NCBI RefSeq assembly: GCF_006064855.1
Contig: NZ_CP040753.1
Location: forward strand, 2,522,001 to 2,586,000
DNA length: 64,000 nucleotides
Reading direction: 5' to 3'
Source: Sulfitobacter sp. BSw21498
Lineage (GTDB): Bacteria > Pseudomonadota > Alphaproteobacteria > Rhodobacterales > Rhodobacteraceae
The notes below the pieces were generated by a model. That model ran no database searches, was not told the origin of the DNA, and saw only the letters and a list, made by a program, of their open reading frames with translations. This document shows, one piece after another, positions 18,003 to 29,053 of the stretch (position 1 is its first letter; every line of letters starts with the position of its first letter). The position numbers and the translations under genes are program-made.

Positions 18003-20257
18003 TCGCCGACCTTACAGGCTGCTAGAATGGCCATGTTCAAAATGTCGTTCGCCGTGGATGTCGTCGAACAAATCTGGATCGATTTGTCCAAACCGGTCAA
18101 AATCGGCCCGATCACAGTGGCGCCCGCCATTTCCTGCATCAGTTTCACAGAAATGCTCGCGGAATGTCGCGCGGGGACCACCAGAATATTCGCAGGCCCC
18201 GTCAAACGCGAGAACGGATAGTTCTTCTGGCTCTCGGCGTTCAGCGCGACATCAACGGTCATCTCGCCTTCGTATTCGAAATCAACGCCGCGGGCGTCCA
18301 GCACATCGGGGGCGCGCTGCATCTTTTCCGCCCGCTCGGAAACCGGATAGCCGAAGGTAGAGAAGCTGACGAAAGCAACCCGAGGCTCAAGCCCCATGTG
18401 ACGCGCGACCTTAGCCCCTTTTTCGGCAATGTTGGCCAGATCCTCTTCGTTTGGCCATTCGTGCACCAGCGTATCGCCGATAAATACGATCCGCCCCTTG
18501 TGCAGCAACGCGGTAATGCCGACGGCGCCATGTTGGGCGTTGGCGTCGAACACGTGGTTCAGCCGTTCAAGCACATGCGCAGATTTACGGGTCGCACCGG
18601 TCACCAGACCGTCGCCATGCCCATGTGCCAGCATCAATGCGGCGAACACGTGACGATCTCGTGCTGCAAGACGGTGTATGTCTTTGCTGTCCGACCCTTT
18701 GCGCTGCAACCTGTTGTAAAGATATGACTTATATGTATCCAGATACTGGGTATTGGCCGCGTTCACGATCTCGAGCTCGCGGTGTGCATCCTCCATTCCT
18801 GCGGCGGTCAGCTTGGCCTTGACGTCGTCAAGCCGCCCGACCACCAGTGCCTTGCCCAGACCGGAGCGTTGGTACATGACCGCCGCGCGCAAGACCTTGG
18901 GGTCATCGCCCTCGGCAAAGATCATCCGCGCCTGATTGGCGCGGGCACGGGCATTGATCCCCCGCAGGATATTCGCCGTCGGGTCCATGCGCGACTTCAG
19001 GCTCAGCTCGTAGGCGTCCATATCGATGATCGGGCGCCGCGCGGCACCGGTATTCATCCCTGCACGTGCAACGGCCGGCGGAATACGGTGGATCAATCGC
19101 GGGTCAAACGGCGTCGGGATAATGTAATCGCGACCAAAGGTGAGGTTCTTGCCATAGGCGAGCGCCACTTCGTCCGGCACATCCTCGCGCGCAAGATCGG
19201 CCAGCGCGTGGGCGCAGGCGATCTTCATCTCGTCGTTGATGGCGCGGGCATGAATATCGAGCGCCCCGCGGAACAGATAGGGAAAGCCCAACACGTTATT
19301 CACCTGATTGGGGTAGTCACTGCGGCCTGTGGCGACAATCGCGTCGGCGCGGACTTCGTGTGCTTCTTCGGGGGTGATTTCGGGATCGGGGTTTGCCATC
19401 GCAAAGATCACCGGATTATCGGCCATGCTGGCAACCATCGCGGGCGTCACAGCGCCCTTGACCGACACGCCAAGGAACACATCCGCGTTCTTCATCGCCT
19501 CTTCCAGGGTCCGCAGATCAGTCTGCGCGGCGTGGGCCGATTTCCACTGGTTCATGCCTTCGGTACGACCTTGATAGATCACGCCTTTAGTGTCGCACAT
19601 AATGCAGTTGTTATGCTTGGCCCCCATCGCCTTGAGAAGCTCAAGACAGGCGATCCCCGCCGCGCCGGCGCCGTTCAAAACGATCTGCACGTCTTCGATC
19701 TTTTTGCCCGAAATGCGCAAGGCATTCAGCAGCCCCGCGGCACAGATTACCGCCGTTCCGTGTTGGTCATCATGAAAGACGGGGATGTCCATCTCTTCTT
19801 TCAGGCGCTGCTCGATGATGAAACACTCAGGCGCCTTGATATCCTCAAGGTTTATCCCGCCGAACGTCGGGCCCATCAGCTTGACCGCATTGATAAACGC
19901 TTCGGGGTCTTCGGTATCCAGTTCAATGTCGATGGAGTTCACGTCGGCGAAGCGTTTGAACAGCACCGATTTGCCTTCCATCACCGGCTTTGACGCCAGC
20001 GCACCAAGGTTACCCAACCCTAGAACCGCCGTCCCGTTAGAAATCACCGCGACCAAATTGCCCTTGTTGGTATAGTCATACGCCAGTTCGGGGTTCTCGG
20101 CGATGGCCTCGCACGGGACGGCGACACCGGGGGAATAGGCAAGGCTCAGATCTCGCTGGGTCGTCATAGGGACGGTCGCGGTGATCTCGAACTTGCCGGG
20201 TGTGGGTTCAAGGTGAAAGGCTAGCGCCTCTTCTGACGTAATACGGTTTTTGTTCAC
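17999..20257 (-). CDS. maeB: NADP-dependent malic enzyme with phosphotransacetylase-like domain
   Basis: The enzyme oxidatively decarboxylates malate to pyruvate. The 752-aa protein has an N-terminal malic domain ([36 protein letters not shown]) and a nucleotide-binding loop ([15 protein letters not shown]). A C-terminal phosphotransacetylase-like domain starts near [17 protein letters not shown]; in MaeB this part is regulatory and binds acetyl-CoA. A GTG at 20257 with AGAGGAAAG upstream is the preferred start; an earlier in-frame start at 20314 is not supported by homology. It is divergent from mutS and coupled to the PfkB kinase. Confidence 0.92.
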   Translation of the reverse strand: MNKNRITSEEALAFHLEPTPGKFEITATVPMTTQRDLSLAYSPGVAVPCEAIAENPELAYDYTNKGNLVAVISNGTAVLGLGNLGALASKPVMEGKSVLFKRFADVNSIDIELDTEDPEAFINAVKLMGPTFGGINLEDIKAPECFIIEQRLKEEMDIPVFHDDQHGTAVICAAGLLNALRISGKKIEDVQIVLNGAGAAGIACLELLKAMGAKHNNCIMCDTKGVIYQGRTEGMNQWKSAHAAQTDLRTLEEAMKNADVFLGVSVKGAVTPAMVASMADNPVIFAMANPDPEITPEEAHEVRADAIVATGRSDYPNQVNNVLGFPYLFRGALDIHARAINDEMKIACAHALADLAREDVPDEVALAYGKNLTFGRDYIIPTPFDPRLIHRIPPAVARAGMNTGAARRPIIDMDAYELSLKSRMDPTANILRGINARARANQARMIFAEGDDPKVLRAAVMYQRSGLGKALVVGRLDDVKAKLTAAGMEDAHRELEIVNAANTQYLDTYKSYLYNRLQRKGSDSKDIHRLAARDRHVFAALMLAHGHGDGLVTGATRKSAHVLERLNHVFDANAQHGAVGITALLHKGRIVFIGDTLVHEWPNEEDLANIAEKGAKVARHMGLEPRVAFVSFSTFGYPVSERAEKMQRAPDVLDARGVDFEYEGEMTVDVALNAESQKNYPFSRLTGPANILVVPARHSASISVKLMQEMAGATVIGPILTGLDKSIQICSTTSTANDILNMAILAACKVGE

Positions 20258-20435
20258 TGGAACGGCTTTCCTCTTGGTTTCTCGCTTGATATCGCCGATC
20301 GCCCCTTCACACAATCATGATGGCGCTCACGCTTTGGGCGACGTCGCGGCGACCCCGTGCGCGCAGTGGTCGGTCCGCCCTTTCGTCTGGGGGCGCGGTT
20401 TTGTACACAGCGTTAACACGAACCGGGGGCGCAGA

Positions 20436-23081
20436 GTGACCGAAGAAAAAATCACGCCAATGATGGCGCAATATCTAGAGCTCAAATCCCAGTACGCCGA
20501 AGCGCTGCTGTTCTACCGTATGGGCGACTTCTACGAGATGTTCTTTGACGATGCCGTCGCGGCAGCAGAGGCGCTGGACATTGCCCTGACCAAACGCGGC
20601 AAGCACGGCGGCGAAGATATCCCCATGTGTGGCGTTCCGGTACATGCCGCCGAAGGATATTTGCTAACGCTGATCCGCAAGGGGTTTCGCGTCGCGGTCT
20701 GCGAACAGATGGAAAGCCCGGCAGAGGCAAAAAAACGCGGCTATAAGTCGGTGGTCAAACGCGATGTCGTGCGGCTGGTCACCCCCGGTACTTTGACCGA
20801 AGAATCCCTGCTCGAAGCGCGGCGCCACAACTATCTTGCAGCTTTTGCAGAGGTACGCGACGGCCATGCATTGGCGTGGGTTGATATCTCTACCGGCGCG
20901 TTTCACGTGATGCCCCTGACCCTGTCGCGTCTCGGCCCCGAACTGGCACGTCTGGCCCCGTCAGAGCTGATCGTGTCAGAAGCGAAAGAGGCCGATTTAC
21001 GCGATTTAGTGTCAGATTTTGATATCGCACTTACTCCAATCGCCCGTTCCGCCTTTGATAGCAGCGGGGCCGAAAAAAGGGTCTGCGATCTGTTCGGTAT
21101 CGGGTCTCTGGATGCGTTCGGCAGCTTTGAACGCGCCGATATCTCCGCCATGGGCGCGATCATCGACTACCTTGAGATCACGCAAAAAGGCAAACTGCCC
21201 CTGCTCCGCCCGCCGCAAAAAGAAGCAGAGGCACGCAGCGTGCAGATCGACGCCGCCACAAGGCGCAACCTTGAACTGACCCACGCGTTGACGGGTGGTC
21301 GTTCGGGCACGCTGCTGTCGGTGATGGACAAGACTGTAACGGCAGGTGGTGCGCGTCTGCTCGAACGGCGCATTTCGTCGCCTTCGCGTGTGTTAGAGAC
21401 GATTCAAGCCCGTCTGGACGCCATTTCCTTTGCCTATGATACGCCGACCATCCGTAGCGATATCCGCCAGCACCTGCGCAATGTGCCTGATCTGGACCGC
21501 GCCCTGTCGCGCCTGTCGCTTGATCGTGGTGGCCCCCGCGACCTTGCAGCCCTCCGCAATGGCTTGACCGAAGCAGGGCAATTGGCAGAAAAAATGCAAA
21601 CCGCCACCCTACCTGATCTGCTGGCCCAAGCCGCCAAAGGGCTCTCCGGCCATGACGACCTGATCGACCTGCTGGACGAAGCCTTGATCGCAGAGCCGCC
21701 CCTGCTCGCCCGCGATGGCGGGTTTATCGCGCCCGGATACAACAGCGAGCTCGACGAAGTGCGCACCCTGCGCGACGAAGGCCGCAGTGTCATTGCGCAG
21801 ATGCAACAGGATTTCGTCACGCTCACCGGTATCTCTACGCTCAAGATCAAACACAACAATGTGCTTGGCTATTTTGCCGAGGTCACAGCGACCCATGCCG
21901 AAAAGATGCTGTCGGCGCCGCTGACGGATACTTTTATCCACCGTCAAACCACGGCCAATCAGGTCCGTTTCACAACCGTGGAGCTCTCTGAAATGGAGAC
22001 CAAGATCCTTAACGCGGGCAACCATGCGTTAGAGATCGAAAAGCGGCTCTATGAAACGCTGAAACGTGCCATTCTGGACCACTCAGGCCCCATCGGCGTG
22101 GCATCGGCCGGACTGGCAGAAATTGATCTGGCTGCTGGACTGGCCGAGCTTGCACAGTCTCAGAACTGGGTGAAACCCCGCGTCGATAATTCACGTGCCT
22201 TCGACATTCAGGGTGGCCGTCACCCCGTAGTGGAACGTGCTTTGGCCCAGCAATCGGGCAGCCCGTTTATTGCCAACGATTGCACCCTGTCGGCCGATGG
22301 TGACAACGCGAACATTTGGCTGCTGACCGGCCCCAACATGGCGGGTAAATCGACCTTCCTGCGGCAGAACGCGATCATCGCTTTGATGGCCCAGATGGGC
22401 AGCTATGTGCCTGCCGCCAGCGCCCATATCGGCCTGATCAGCCAGATTTTCAGCCGCGTAGGCGCCTCTGACGATCTGGCACGGGGGCGTTCCACGTTTA
22501 TGGTCGAAATGGTCGAAACCGCCGCGATCCTCAATCAGGCGGACGATCGTGCGCTGGTGATCCTGGATGAGATCGGGCGCGGCACCGCGACCTATGACGG
22601 CCTGTCCATCGCTTGGGCCACGCTGGAACATCTGCATGACATCAACCGTTCGCGTGCGCTCTTTGCCACGCACTACCACGAGATGACCGCCCTTTCGAAC
22701 AAATTGGACGGGGTCGATAATGCCACCGTCGCAGTCAAGGAGTGGGATGGCGAGGTTATCTTCCTGCACGAAGTCAAAAAGGGCGCTGCCGATCGGTCTT
22801 ATGGCGTGCAGGTTGCGCAGCTTGCCGGATTGCCTGCCTCCGTCATTGCCCGCGCCCGCGTCGTGCTTGAAGCGTTGGAAAAAGGCGAACGCGAAGGCGG
22901 CGCAACCCAGAAGACTTTGATTGACGACCTGCCGCTGTTCGCCGTGGCGCCTACACCCGCGCCGCAACCGAAACAGACCTCAAAGCTGGAAGAGACGCTG
23001 GCAGACATCATTCCCGATGAGCTCTCTCCACGTGAAGCACTCGAATGGATGTACAAACTAAAAGAGGCGGCCAAAAACTGA
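20436..23081 (+). CDS. mutS: DNA mismatch repair protein MutS
   Basis: MutS recognises mismatches and small loops and recruits MutL. The 881-aa sequence begins with the mismatch-binding domain, including the [15 protein letters not shown] segment whose Phe wedges into the mismatch. It ends with the ATPase, Walker [10 protein letters not shown] near residue 630, then [15 protein letters not shown] and [15 protein letters not shown] at 20436 preceded by GGGGGCGCAGA fits the conserved N-terminus; the longer in-frame reading from 20250 enters the maeB promoter region. The extreme C-terminus has the short dimer/tetramer region ([14 protein letters not shown]). Confidence 0.96.
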   Translation: MTEEKITPMMAQYLELKSQYAEALLFYRMGDFYEMFFDDAVAAAEALDIALTKRGKHGGEDIPMCGVPVHAAEGYLLTLIRKGFRVAVCEQMESPAEAKKRGYKSVVKRDVVRLVTPGTLTEESLLEARRHNYLAAFAEVRDGHALAWVDISTGAFHVMPLTLSRLGPELARLAPSELIVSEAKEADLRDLVSDFDIALTPIARSAFDSSGAEKRVCDLFGIGSLDAFGSFERADISAMGAIIDYLEITQKGKLPLLRPPQKEAEARSVQIDAATRRNLELTHALTGGRSGTLLSVMDKTVTAGGARLLERRISSPSRVLETIQARLDAISFAYDTPTIRSDIRQHLRNVPDLDRALSRLSLDRGGPRDLAALRNGLTEAGQLAEKMQTATLPDLLAQAAKGLSGHDDLIDLLDEALIAEPPLLARDGGFIAPGYNSELDEVRTLRDEGRSVIAQMQQDFVTLTGISTLKIKHNNVLGYFAEVTATHAEKMLSAPLTDTFIHRQTTANQVRFTTVELSEMETKILNAGNHALEIEKRLYETLKRAILDHSGPIGVASAGLAEIDLAAGLAELAQSQNWVKPRVDNSRAFDIQGGRHPVVERALAQQSGSPFIANDCTLSADGDNANIWLLTGPNMAGKSTFLRQNAIIALMAQMGSYVPAASAHIGLISQIFSRVGASDDLARGRSTFMVEMVETAAILNQADDRALVILDEIGRGTATYDGLSIAWATLEHLHDINRSRALFATHYHEMTALSNKLDGVDNATVAVKEWDGEVIFLHEVKKGAADRSYGVQVAQLAGLPASVIARARVVLEALEKGEREGGATQKTLIDDLPLFAVAPTPAPQPKQTSKLEETLADIIPDELSPREALEWMYKLKEAAKN

Positions 23082-23092
23082 CCGCCTCCCTC
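23062..23092 (+). terminator. Possible terminator hairpin overlapping the mutS stop
   Basis: GAGGCGG (23064-23070) and CCGCCTC (23082-23088) form a 7-bp stem around the mutS stop codon. Only a weak T-rich stretch follows, so function as a terminator is uncertain. mutS and grpE converge here. Confidence 0.4.
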
Positions 23093-23143
23093 ATTTCCAA
23101 ATGGATTTAAATCCTCCCCGAAGGGCCGCTCTATCCCGGGCGT

Positions 23144-23707
23144 TTACCCTGCGGGGGTAGAGGATACGCCAACCTGCGCCGGACGCAGCAAACGGTCGTG
23201 CAACATGAAACCTTCCGCGGCTACCTGAATGATATCGCCTGCTTTGGTACCAGGCACGGGGGCCTCGAACATCGCTTGGTGATGCTGAGGATCAAATTTT
23301 TCGCCCACTTCAGGTGCAATAACTTCCATGCCGTGCTTTTTGAACACGCTCAGCAATTCACGCATCGTCAGCTCGATGCCTTCCAGCAACGGACCAGATA
23401 TGGTGCGCTGCTCTTCCGTGGCGGCTTCCAATGCGCGTTTCATGTTGTCGTAAACCGGCAACATGTCGCGGGCCAGCTTTGACCCGCCATAGTTCTCGGC
23501 CTCGCGACGGTCTTTATCAGACCGTTTGCGCGCGTTCTCTGCGTCGGCCAAGGCGCGCATAAAGCGGTCTTTAAACTGGTCGCGTTCGGCACGCAATTCG
23601 TCCAGTTCCAGCGCTTCGTCGTCAATTTCGGCCATCTCATCAGCATAGGCCTCGGCCTCTGCGTCATCGATATCATCCAGAAATTCGTTCTCTTTCGGCT
23701 CTGCCAT
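23144..23707 (-). CDS. grpE: Nucleotide exchange factor GrpE
   Basis: GrpE is the DnaK nucleotide exchange factor. The 187-aa product has an acidic N-terminus, a long helix (ELRAERDQFKDRFMRALADAEN) and the typical C-terminal beta domain (HQAMFEAPVPG ... GDIIQVAAEGFMLHDRLLRPAQVGVS). AGAGGTGAATT precedes ATG 23707. It is 9 bases downstream of hrcA and forms the common hrcA-grpE heat-shock operon. Confidence 0.95.
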   Translation of the reverse strand: MAEPKENEFLDDIDDAEAEAYADEMAEIDDEALELDELRAERDQFKDRFMRALADAENARKRSDKDRREAENYGGSKLARDMLPVYDNMKRALEAATEEQRTISGPLLEGIELTMRELLSVFKKHGMEVIAPEVGEKFDPQHHQAMFEAPVPGTKAGDIIQVAAEGFMLHDRLLRPAQVGVSSTPAG

Positions 23708-23716
23708 AATTCACCT

Positions 23717-24781
23717 CTAGCTGCGGTTCGAAATCAGCTTTCCAACCAGCTGCGCCGTGTAATTCACAATCGGCACGATACGTCCATAATTCAGGCGCGT
23801 GGGGCCGATCACTCCGACCGCCCCGATCACCTTACGATCAGCGTTCATATAAGGGGAAACCACCAGAGAGGAACCCGAAAGTGAAAAAAGTTTATTCTCA
23901 GAACCAATAAAAATGCGCACACCGTCGCCCGCATCGGCCAATTCGAGGAATTCGGCGATGTCCCGCTTGCGTTCAAGGTCGTCAAACAGCTGGCGGATCA
24001 ATTCGACGTTCTCTGCCTCGCCTTCGGCGTTGATCAGATTCGACCGCCCCCGCACGATCAATCGCTCGGGTGTCTCGCCCTCACCCTGCCACAAGGCCAG
24101 CCCGCTTTCGACAAGTTGCTGCGCCAGAATGTCGATCTGCTGGCGCCGCTGGCTGATCTCATGCGCGATGGTGCGCTGCAATTCCGAGATGGTCTTCCCC
24201 TCGACCAGCGCGTTCAGGAAATTCGCGGCCTCGCGCATGCTGCTGGGGGTCTGGCCCGGCGGGGGGGTGAACAAGCGGTTTTCCACGTGACCGTCCGAAA
24301 ACACCAGAACGACCAGCGCCCTGTCGTGAGACAGTGAAACGAATTCGATATGCTTGATCGGCGCCTCGTGCTTTGGCGTCAGCACGAGCGAGGCGCCTTG
24401 TGTCACGCCGGACAATGCCGACCCCACGCGATCAAGGATACCGCCGACATCGGCGTTGTTGTTGCCAACGGTCGCATCAATCTTTTCGCGGTCGGTTTCT
24501 GTCGGGTCGCCAATCTCGATCATGCCATCAACGAACATCCGCAGGCCCATCTGCGTCGGGATACGGCCCGCGCTGACATGGGGGCTGCCAAGCAGGCCCA
24601 TATATTCAAGATCCTGCATCACATTGCGAATGGTGGCTGCGCTGACCTTTTCGCTGAAATCACGGGTCAGCGTGCGCGACCCCACAGGGTCCCCATTGGC
24701 CAGATAGCCTTCGACCACGCGGCGGAAAACTTCACGCGAGCGATCATTCATTTCTTCTAAAACTGTTGGTGCTTTGTCCAT
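23717..24781 (-). CDS. hrcA: Heat-inducible transcription repressor HrcA
   Basis: HrcA represses chaperone genes through CIRCE operators and needs GroE for activity. The 354-aa protein has the N-terminal winged helix (GDPVGSRTLTRDFSEKVSAATIRNVMQDLE) and a GAF-like C-terminal domain. The end is typical: VIGAVGVIGPTRLNYGRIVPIVNYTAQLV. ATG 24781 is preferred by homology, although no good ribosome binding site precedes it. ATG 24751 with AGAAGAA is the alternative. I see no CIRCE inverted repeat upstream. Confidence 0.93.
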   Translation of the reverse strand: MDKAPTVLEEMNDRSREVFRRVVEGYLANGDPVGSRTLTRDFSEKVSAATIRNVMQDLEYMGLLGSPHVSAGRIPTQMGLRMFVDGMIEIGDPTETDREKIDATVGNNNADVGGILDRVGSALSGVTQGASLVLTPKHEAPIKHIEFVSLSHDRALVVLVFSDGHVENRLFTPPPGQTPSSMREAANFLNALVEGKTISELQRTIAHEISQRRQQIDILAQQLVESGLALWQGEGETPERLIVRGRSNLINAEGEAENVELIRQLFDDLERKRDIAEFLELADAGDGVRIFIGSENKLFSLSGSSLVVSPYMNADRKVIGAVGVIGPTRLNYGRIVPIVNYTAQLVGKLISNRS

Positions 24782-24790
24782 ATAGGCAGA

Positions 24791-24818
24791 AGTATGTGCG
24801 TCAGGGGGCAAACGTCAA
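24791..24818 (-). promoter_or_regulatory. Candidate promoter of hrcA-grpE
   Basis: On the minus strand TTGACG (24818-24813) and CATACT (24796-24791) are 16 bases apart. The predicted transcription start falls only a few bases before ATG 24781, so the mRNA might be nearly leaderless or use the inner start at 24751. Pattern-based inference. Confidence 0.35.
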
Positions 24819-24881
24819 TCGGGGTTGCATCGCGCCGCAACGCAGAGTTATCCCCAAAGGCAAATGGAAAAGGAATTACCT

Positions 24882-25595
24882 ATGCGCCCCTCTGGTCGGA
24901 AACTTGATGAATTGCGTGCCGTGTCGATTGAAACCGGCTTTACCAAACACGCCGAAGGATCGGCCCTGATCAAGATGGGCGACACCCACGTGCTGTGTAC
25001 AGCAACGATCGAAGACCGCGTGCCGCCGTTTATCAAAGGCTCCGGTCTGGGTTGGGTCACCGCCGAATACGGCATGCTGCCGCGCGCCACCAACACCCGT
25101 ATGCGCCGCGAGGCCGCGATGGGCAAACAAGGCGGGCGCACCGTTGAAATTCAGCGTCTTATCGGTCGTGCCCTGCGCGCCGGTGTGGATCGCAGTGCCT
25201 TGGGCGAACGCCAGATCACCATCGACTGCGACGTGCTGCAGGCCGACGGTGGCACACGTTGTGCGTCTATCACTGGCGGTTGGGTCGCATTGAAGCTCGC
25301 GGTAAACAAACTCATGAAGGCCGGCGATGTCATCAGCGACCCGCTGGTTGATCCGGTCGCGGCGATCAGCTGTGGTATTTACGCGGGACAGCCCGTGCTC
25401 GACCTCGACTACCCCGAGGATTCCGAAGCGGGCGTTGACGGTAACTTTATCATGACCGGCACTGGCAAACTGATCGAGATCCAGATGAGCGCCGAAGGCT
25501 CTACCTATTCACGCGACCAGATGAACCAGCTGATGGACCTCGCTGAAAAGGGCGTGGCAGAGCTGGTTGAGATGCAAAAGGCAGCCACCGCATGA
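24882..25595 (+). CDS. rph: Ribonuclease PH
   Basis: RNase PH is a phosphorolytic 3' exoribonuclease that trims tRNA precursors. The 237-aa product has [11 protein letters not shown] at the start, [19 protein letters not shown], the [22 protein letters not shown] segment and [32 protein letters not shown] precedes ATG 24882; an upstream in-frame ATG at 24825 is rejected. The TGA overlaps the rdgB start by four bases. The rph-rdgB-hemW order is common in alphaproteobacteria. Confidence 0.95.
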   Translation: MRPSGRKLDELRAVSIETGFTKHAEGSALIKMGDTHVLCTATIEDRVPPFIKGSGLGWVTAEYGMLPRATNTRMRREAAMGKQGGRTVEIQRLIGRALRAGVDRSALGERQITIDCDVLQADGGTRCASITGGWVALKLAVNKLMKAGDVISDPLVDPVAAISCGIYAGQPVLDLDYPEDSEAGVDGNFIMTGTGKLIEIQMSAEGSTYSRDQMNQLMDLAEKGVAELVEMQKAATA

Positions 25596-26203
25596 CCCGC
25601 AAATTTACTGGCGACCAGATTTTGGTCGCCACCCACAACGCGGGCAAACTGCAAGAAATGACAGAGCTTTTCGCCCCCTTCGGCGTCTCTGTCAAAGGTG
25701 CCGCCGAGATGAACCTGGGCGAACCTGAAGAAACCGAAAGCACTTTTATCGGCAATGCCCGCATCAAAGCACGTGCGGCAGTCGAGGCAACAGGCCTCCC
25801 TGCCCTTGCGGATGATTCCGGCATAGAGGTCGAAGCGCTGGACGGTGCCCCCGGTGTCTACACTGCCGACTGGTCCGAAACGCCGAACGGGCGTGATTTC
25901 GTCATGGCAATGACCAAGACCCATAACCTGTTGGAAGAGGCAAACGCCCCCCATCCCCGTCGTGCTCGGTTCTGCGCGACATTGGTGTTGGTCTGGCCAG
26001 ACGGCCACGAAGAGATTTTCGAAGGTCGGGTTAACGGTTCCCTCGTTTGGCCAATCCGTGGCGAAATCGGTCATGGCTACGATCCGATGTTCCAACCCGA
26101 TGGGCACAACCAAACCTTCGGCGAAATGTCCGCCGACGCGAAAAACGCAATCAGCCACCGTGCGGATGCTTTCGCCAAACTGATTTCTGCCTGCTTTGAT
26201 TGA
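25592..26203 (+). CDS. rdgB: XTP/dITP pyrophosphatase (RdgB/HAM1)
   Basis: The enzyme removes non-canonical purine nucleotides such as dITP and XTP from the pool, yielding the monophosphate and pyrophosphate. The 203-aa sequence starts [14 protein letters not shown], followed by [23 protein letters not shown] and [18 protein letters not shown], all hallmark segments of the family. It is translationally coupled to rph (ATGA). Its stop lies 8 bases inside the start of hemW. Confidence 0.94.
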   Translation: MTRKFTGDQILVATHNAGKLQEMTELFAPFGVSVKGAAEMNLGEPEETESTFIGNARIKARAAVEATGLPALADDSGIEVEALDGAPGVYTADWSETPNGRDFVMAMTKTHNLLEEANAPHPRRARFCATLVLVWPDGHEEIFEGRVNGSLVWPIRGEIGHGYDPMFQPDGHNQTFGEMSADAKNAISHRADAFAKLISACFD

Positions 26204-27353
26204 GGATTGGCGTCAGGGCGGCTTTGGCCTTTATATCCATTGGCCTTTTTGCGAGGCTAAATGCCCCTATTGTGACTTTAACAGCCATGTTAGTCGCTCA
26301 ATCGACCAACGCGCTTGGCGTGACGCCTACCTGTCAGAGCTGGAACGCGGCGCAGCCGAAACCCAAGGACGTGTGTTGAACGCTGTCTTTTTCGGCGGCG
26401 GCACCCCAAGCTTGATGGACCCTGATGTCGTCGCGGACGTCATTGCCGCAATTCGGCGCCTTTGGCCAACAGCTAATGACTTGGAAATTACCCTTGAAGC
26501 GAACCCAGGCTCGGTCGAGGCCGATCGCTTCGCCGCTTTCCGGCAGGCCGGCGTTAACCGTATTTCAATGGGGATACAGGCGCTGAACGACGCTGACCTG
26601 AAACGGCTTGGGCGAATTCATACCATCGCAGAGGGACTGGCAGCGTTCGATATTGCCCGCACGACATTCGACCGCGTCAGCTTTGATCTTATCTATGGGC
26701 GTCAGAACCAGACTTTGGTCGACTGGCAGGCCGAACTGAAGCAGGCCCTATCCCTCGCGATAGACCATATGTCTTTGTACCAATTGACGATCGAACAAGG
26801 CACCGCCTTTGGGGATCGCTACGCGATCGGAAAGCTTCGCGGGCTTCCCACTGATGACCTTGGTGCCGATATGTATGCAGCAACCCAAGACATCTGCGGA
26901 GAGATGGGCATGCCATCTTACGAGGTGTCTAACCATGCGCGCGACGGCGCCCAATCGCGGCATAACCTCATCTACTGGCGGTACGGCGATTATCTGGGTA
27001 TCGGCCCCGGGGCGCATGGACGTTTGACCCAGAATGGCAATCGATTTGCGACCGAATGCTTCAGCAACCCCAAACGCTGGCTCGACGCGAGCGTAAGTGG
27101 GGCCACAGAAAAACCCCGCGAGCTGCTTACCACCGAGGATCAAGGCAGCGAGTTTCTGATGATGGGCCTACGCTTGAAAGAAGGTGTTGACCTTCGACGT
27201 TACGAGGCCCTTGCGGGTGCCCCCCTATCGACAAAAAAAATCACCCAGATGCAGGACATCGGGATGATTTCTAGGGTTCATGATCAGCTTTTTGTCACTC
27301 ATCAGGGTTTTATGGTGCTGAACGCTATCCTGGCCGAGCTATTGTCCGATTAA
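26196..27353 (+). CDS. hemW: Radical SAM family heme chaperone HemW
   Basis: HemW proteins resemble oxygen-independent coproporphyrinogen oxidase HemN but act as heme chaperones. The 385-aa product has the radical SAM cluster motif CEAKCPYC near residue 19, FFGGGTPSLM, and a C-terminal HemN_C-like domain. A TTG at 26196 is the only plausible start before the conserved GGFGLYIHWPFC and overlaps rdgB by 8 bases. It is convergent with parB, with a four-base overlap of the two stops. Confidence 0.9.
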   Translation: MIEDWRQGGFGLYIHWPFCEAKCPYCDFNSHVSRSIDQRAWRDAYLSELERGAAETQGRVLNAVFFGGGTPSLMDPDVVADVIAAIRRLWPTANDLEITLEANPGSVEADRFAAFRQAGVNRISMGIQALNDADLKRLGRIHTIAEGLAAFDIARTTFDRVSFDLIYGRQNQTLVDWQAELKQALSLAIDHMSLYQLTIEQGTAFGDRYAIGKLRGLPTDDLGADMYAATQDICGEMGMPSYEVSNHARDGAQSRHNLIYWRYGDYLGIGPGAHGRLTQNGNRFATECFSNPKRWLDASVSGATEKPRELLTTEDQGSEFLMMGLRLKEGVDLRRYEALAGAPLSTKKITQMQDIGMISRVHDQLFVTHQGFMVLNAILAELLSD

Positions 27354-28237
27354 GAAGCCGACAAACGTTGGCAGAGTTCGTCCAGCTCATCCATGGTCGT
27401 GTAATGCAGTACCATCTGGCCGGCTTCCTGCCCGGGTTTATGGTTCAGCGTTACTTTCAGGCCCAGATTTGCCGAAAGATCGCCTTCAAGTGCGCGGGTG
27501 TCTGCATCTTTCTCACCAGTCGGTCGAGCGGTGCGTTTTTCGACACCACCATTTTCTGCCTGATGCTCTTTCTTAATCAAAGCTTCGGCAGCCCGTACCG
27601 ACAAGCCGCCCGCAATAATCTGCTTCGCAAGCTTTTCGGGGTTCTTTGACGGAACCAAGGTCCGTGCGTGTCCAGCCGTCAGATCACCCTGCCGCACCAA
27701 TTCCAGCACATTTTCAGGCAGGTTCAAAAGCCGCAGTAAGTTCGCAATATGGCTTCGGCTTTTACCCAGGGCTTCGGCCATTTTTTCCTGCGTGTGCCCG
27801 AAACGATCCATCAGCTGGCGATAACCTGCAGCCTCTTCGATCGAGTTGAGGTCCGCGCGCTGAATGTTTTCGATAATCGCGACTTCAAGAACTTCGACGT
27901 CGGTAAATTCGCGGACAATGATCGGCAGCTGGTGCAGCTGTGCCATTTGCGACGCACGCCAGCGCCGTTCGCCAGCAACGATCTCGAATGTTCCGTCCTC
28001 GCGGCGGCGCACGATCAGCGGCTGGATGACCCCTTTTTCTCGGATCGAATTCGCAAGATCCTCCAGATCCTGTGGATCAAATCGCTTGCGCGGCTGCTCC
28101 GGGTTAGGAGAGATTTTTTCGATCGGAACATACTGTTCCGCTGCGCCTTCTGATGCCACCGTTTGTGTCTCCGCTACATCTGCCATCAAAGCCGACAATC
28201 CGCGACCCAAACCGCGTCGTTTGTCTCTATCTGCCAT
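27350..28237 (-). CDS. parB: Chromosome partitioning protein ParB
   Basis: ParB binds parS sites near the origin, clamps on DNA using CTP and spreads to form the partition complex. The 295-aa protein has an N-terminal GRGLSALM box (ParA interaction) and the CTPase/nuclease-like domain with GERRWRAS (residues 89-96). ENIQRADLNSIEEA follows, then the helix-turn-helix KMAEALGKSRSHIANLLRLL and a C-terminal dimer domain. It lies downstream of parA in the same operon. Two parS sites are found 1.4 and 3.3 kb upstream. Confidence 0.96.
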   Translation of the reverse strand: MADRDKRRGLGRGLSALMADVAETQTVASEGAAEQYVPIEKISPNPEQPRKRFDPQDLEDLANSIREKGVIQPLIVRRREDGTFEIVAGERRWRASQMAQLHQLPIIVREFTDVEVLEVAIIENIQRADLNSIEEAAGYRQLMDRFGHTQEKMAEALGKSRSHIANLLRLLNLPENVLELVRQGDLTAGHARTLVPSKNPEKLAKQIIAGGLSVRAAEALIKKEHQAENGGVEKRTARPTGEKDADTRALEGDLSANLGLKVTLNHKPGQEAGQMVLHYTTMDELDELCQRLSAS

Positions 28238-28252
28238 TGCCTGACCCCTTAT

Positions 28253-29053
28253 TTATATAACACTATTCGCCAGTACTTCTCGCGCGAGATCGCGATACGC
28301 TTTGGCACCTTTCGATCCGCTATCATAGCTAAGAACCGGCATCGCGTAGCTTGGTGCCTCGCTGACGCGGACATTCCGCGGGATGACAGTCCTATATACC
28401 AGTTCACCCAGATTACTTCGGGCGTCCTGCTCAACCTGTTGAGACAGATTATTTCGCCGATCATACATCGTCAGAAGAACCCCCTCGATCCGAAGATCTT
28501 TATTACCGTTCTGCCTGACCTCTCGGATTGTAAGCATAAGCTGCGAGAGCCCTTCCAAAGCAAAAAATTCGCTTTGCAGTGGTACCAGAACTGAATGCGC
28601 CGCGATCATCGCGTTCACCGTCAACAGGTTCAACGATGGGGGGCAGTCGATTAAGATATAGTCAAAGGCGTAGCTGTCCATTTGGGTTTGACGCAATGCG
28701 TCATGCAATAGAAAGCTTCGCTTTTCGTTAGAGATTAGCTCCATATCAGCCGAACTGAGATCGACCGTCGCAGCAACGATGTGCAGGCCCTCCGTCTCGG
28801 TTGACATGATAACTTGGTCCAAATCGATATCTTCGAGCAGCAGTTCGTATGTTGTAAACTCTCTATCATCGAGTTCGATACCCAAACCCGTTGAGGCATT
28901 CCCCTGCGGATCAAGGTCGATCACGAGAACGCGTTGCTTTTGCTCGACCAATGCGGCAGCCAAATTTATCGTCGTTGTGGTTTTTCCCACGCCGCCTTTC
29001 TGGTTCGCAATCGCAATAATCTTTGGTCCTGATGGCCTAGACAGGTCAGACAT
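28253..29053 (-). CDS. parA: Chromosome partitioning ATPase ParA (Soj)
   Basis: ParA is the ATPase that moves ParB-bound origins. The 266-aa product carries the deviant Walker A KGGVGKTTT (residues 19-27) and the DLDPQGNASTGLG loop. Walker B follows as YILIDCPPSLNLLT. ATG 29053 overlaps the end of rsmG by 8 bases, and 15 bases separate the stop from parB. The chromosomal, not plasmid, type is supported by the rsmG-mnmG neighbours and the lack of an N-terminal helix-turn-helix extension. Confidence 0.96.
   Translation of the reverse strand: MSDLSRPSGPKIIAIANQKGGVGKTTTTINLAAALVEQKQRVLVIDLDPQGNASTGLGIELDDREFTTYELLLEDIDLDQVIMSTETEGLHIVAATVDLSSADMELISNEKRSFLLHDALRQTQMDSYAFDYILIDCPPSLNLLTVNAMIAAHSVLVPLQSEFFALEGLSQLMLTIREVRQNGNKDLRIEGVLLTMYDRRNNLSQQVEQDARSNLGELVYRTVIPRNVRVSEAPSYAMPVLSYDSGSKGAKAYRDLAREVLANSVI

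Noticed and set aside
18782-19993. 403-codon open frame opposite maeB
   Set aside because: No family similarity and fully antisense to a certain gene.
20901-20916. parS-like CACGTG palindrome in mutS
   Set aside because: Only about 12 of 16 positions match and only one flank agrees, which is expected by chance.
24782-24881. CIRCE operator in the hrcA-rph gap
   Set aside because: No TTAGCACTC-N9-GAGTGCTAA-like repeat is present.
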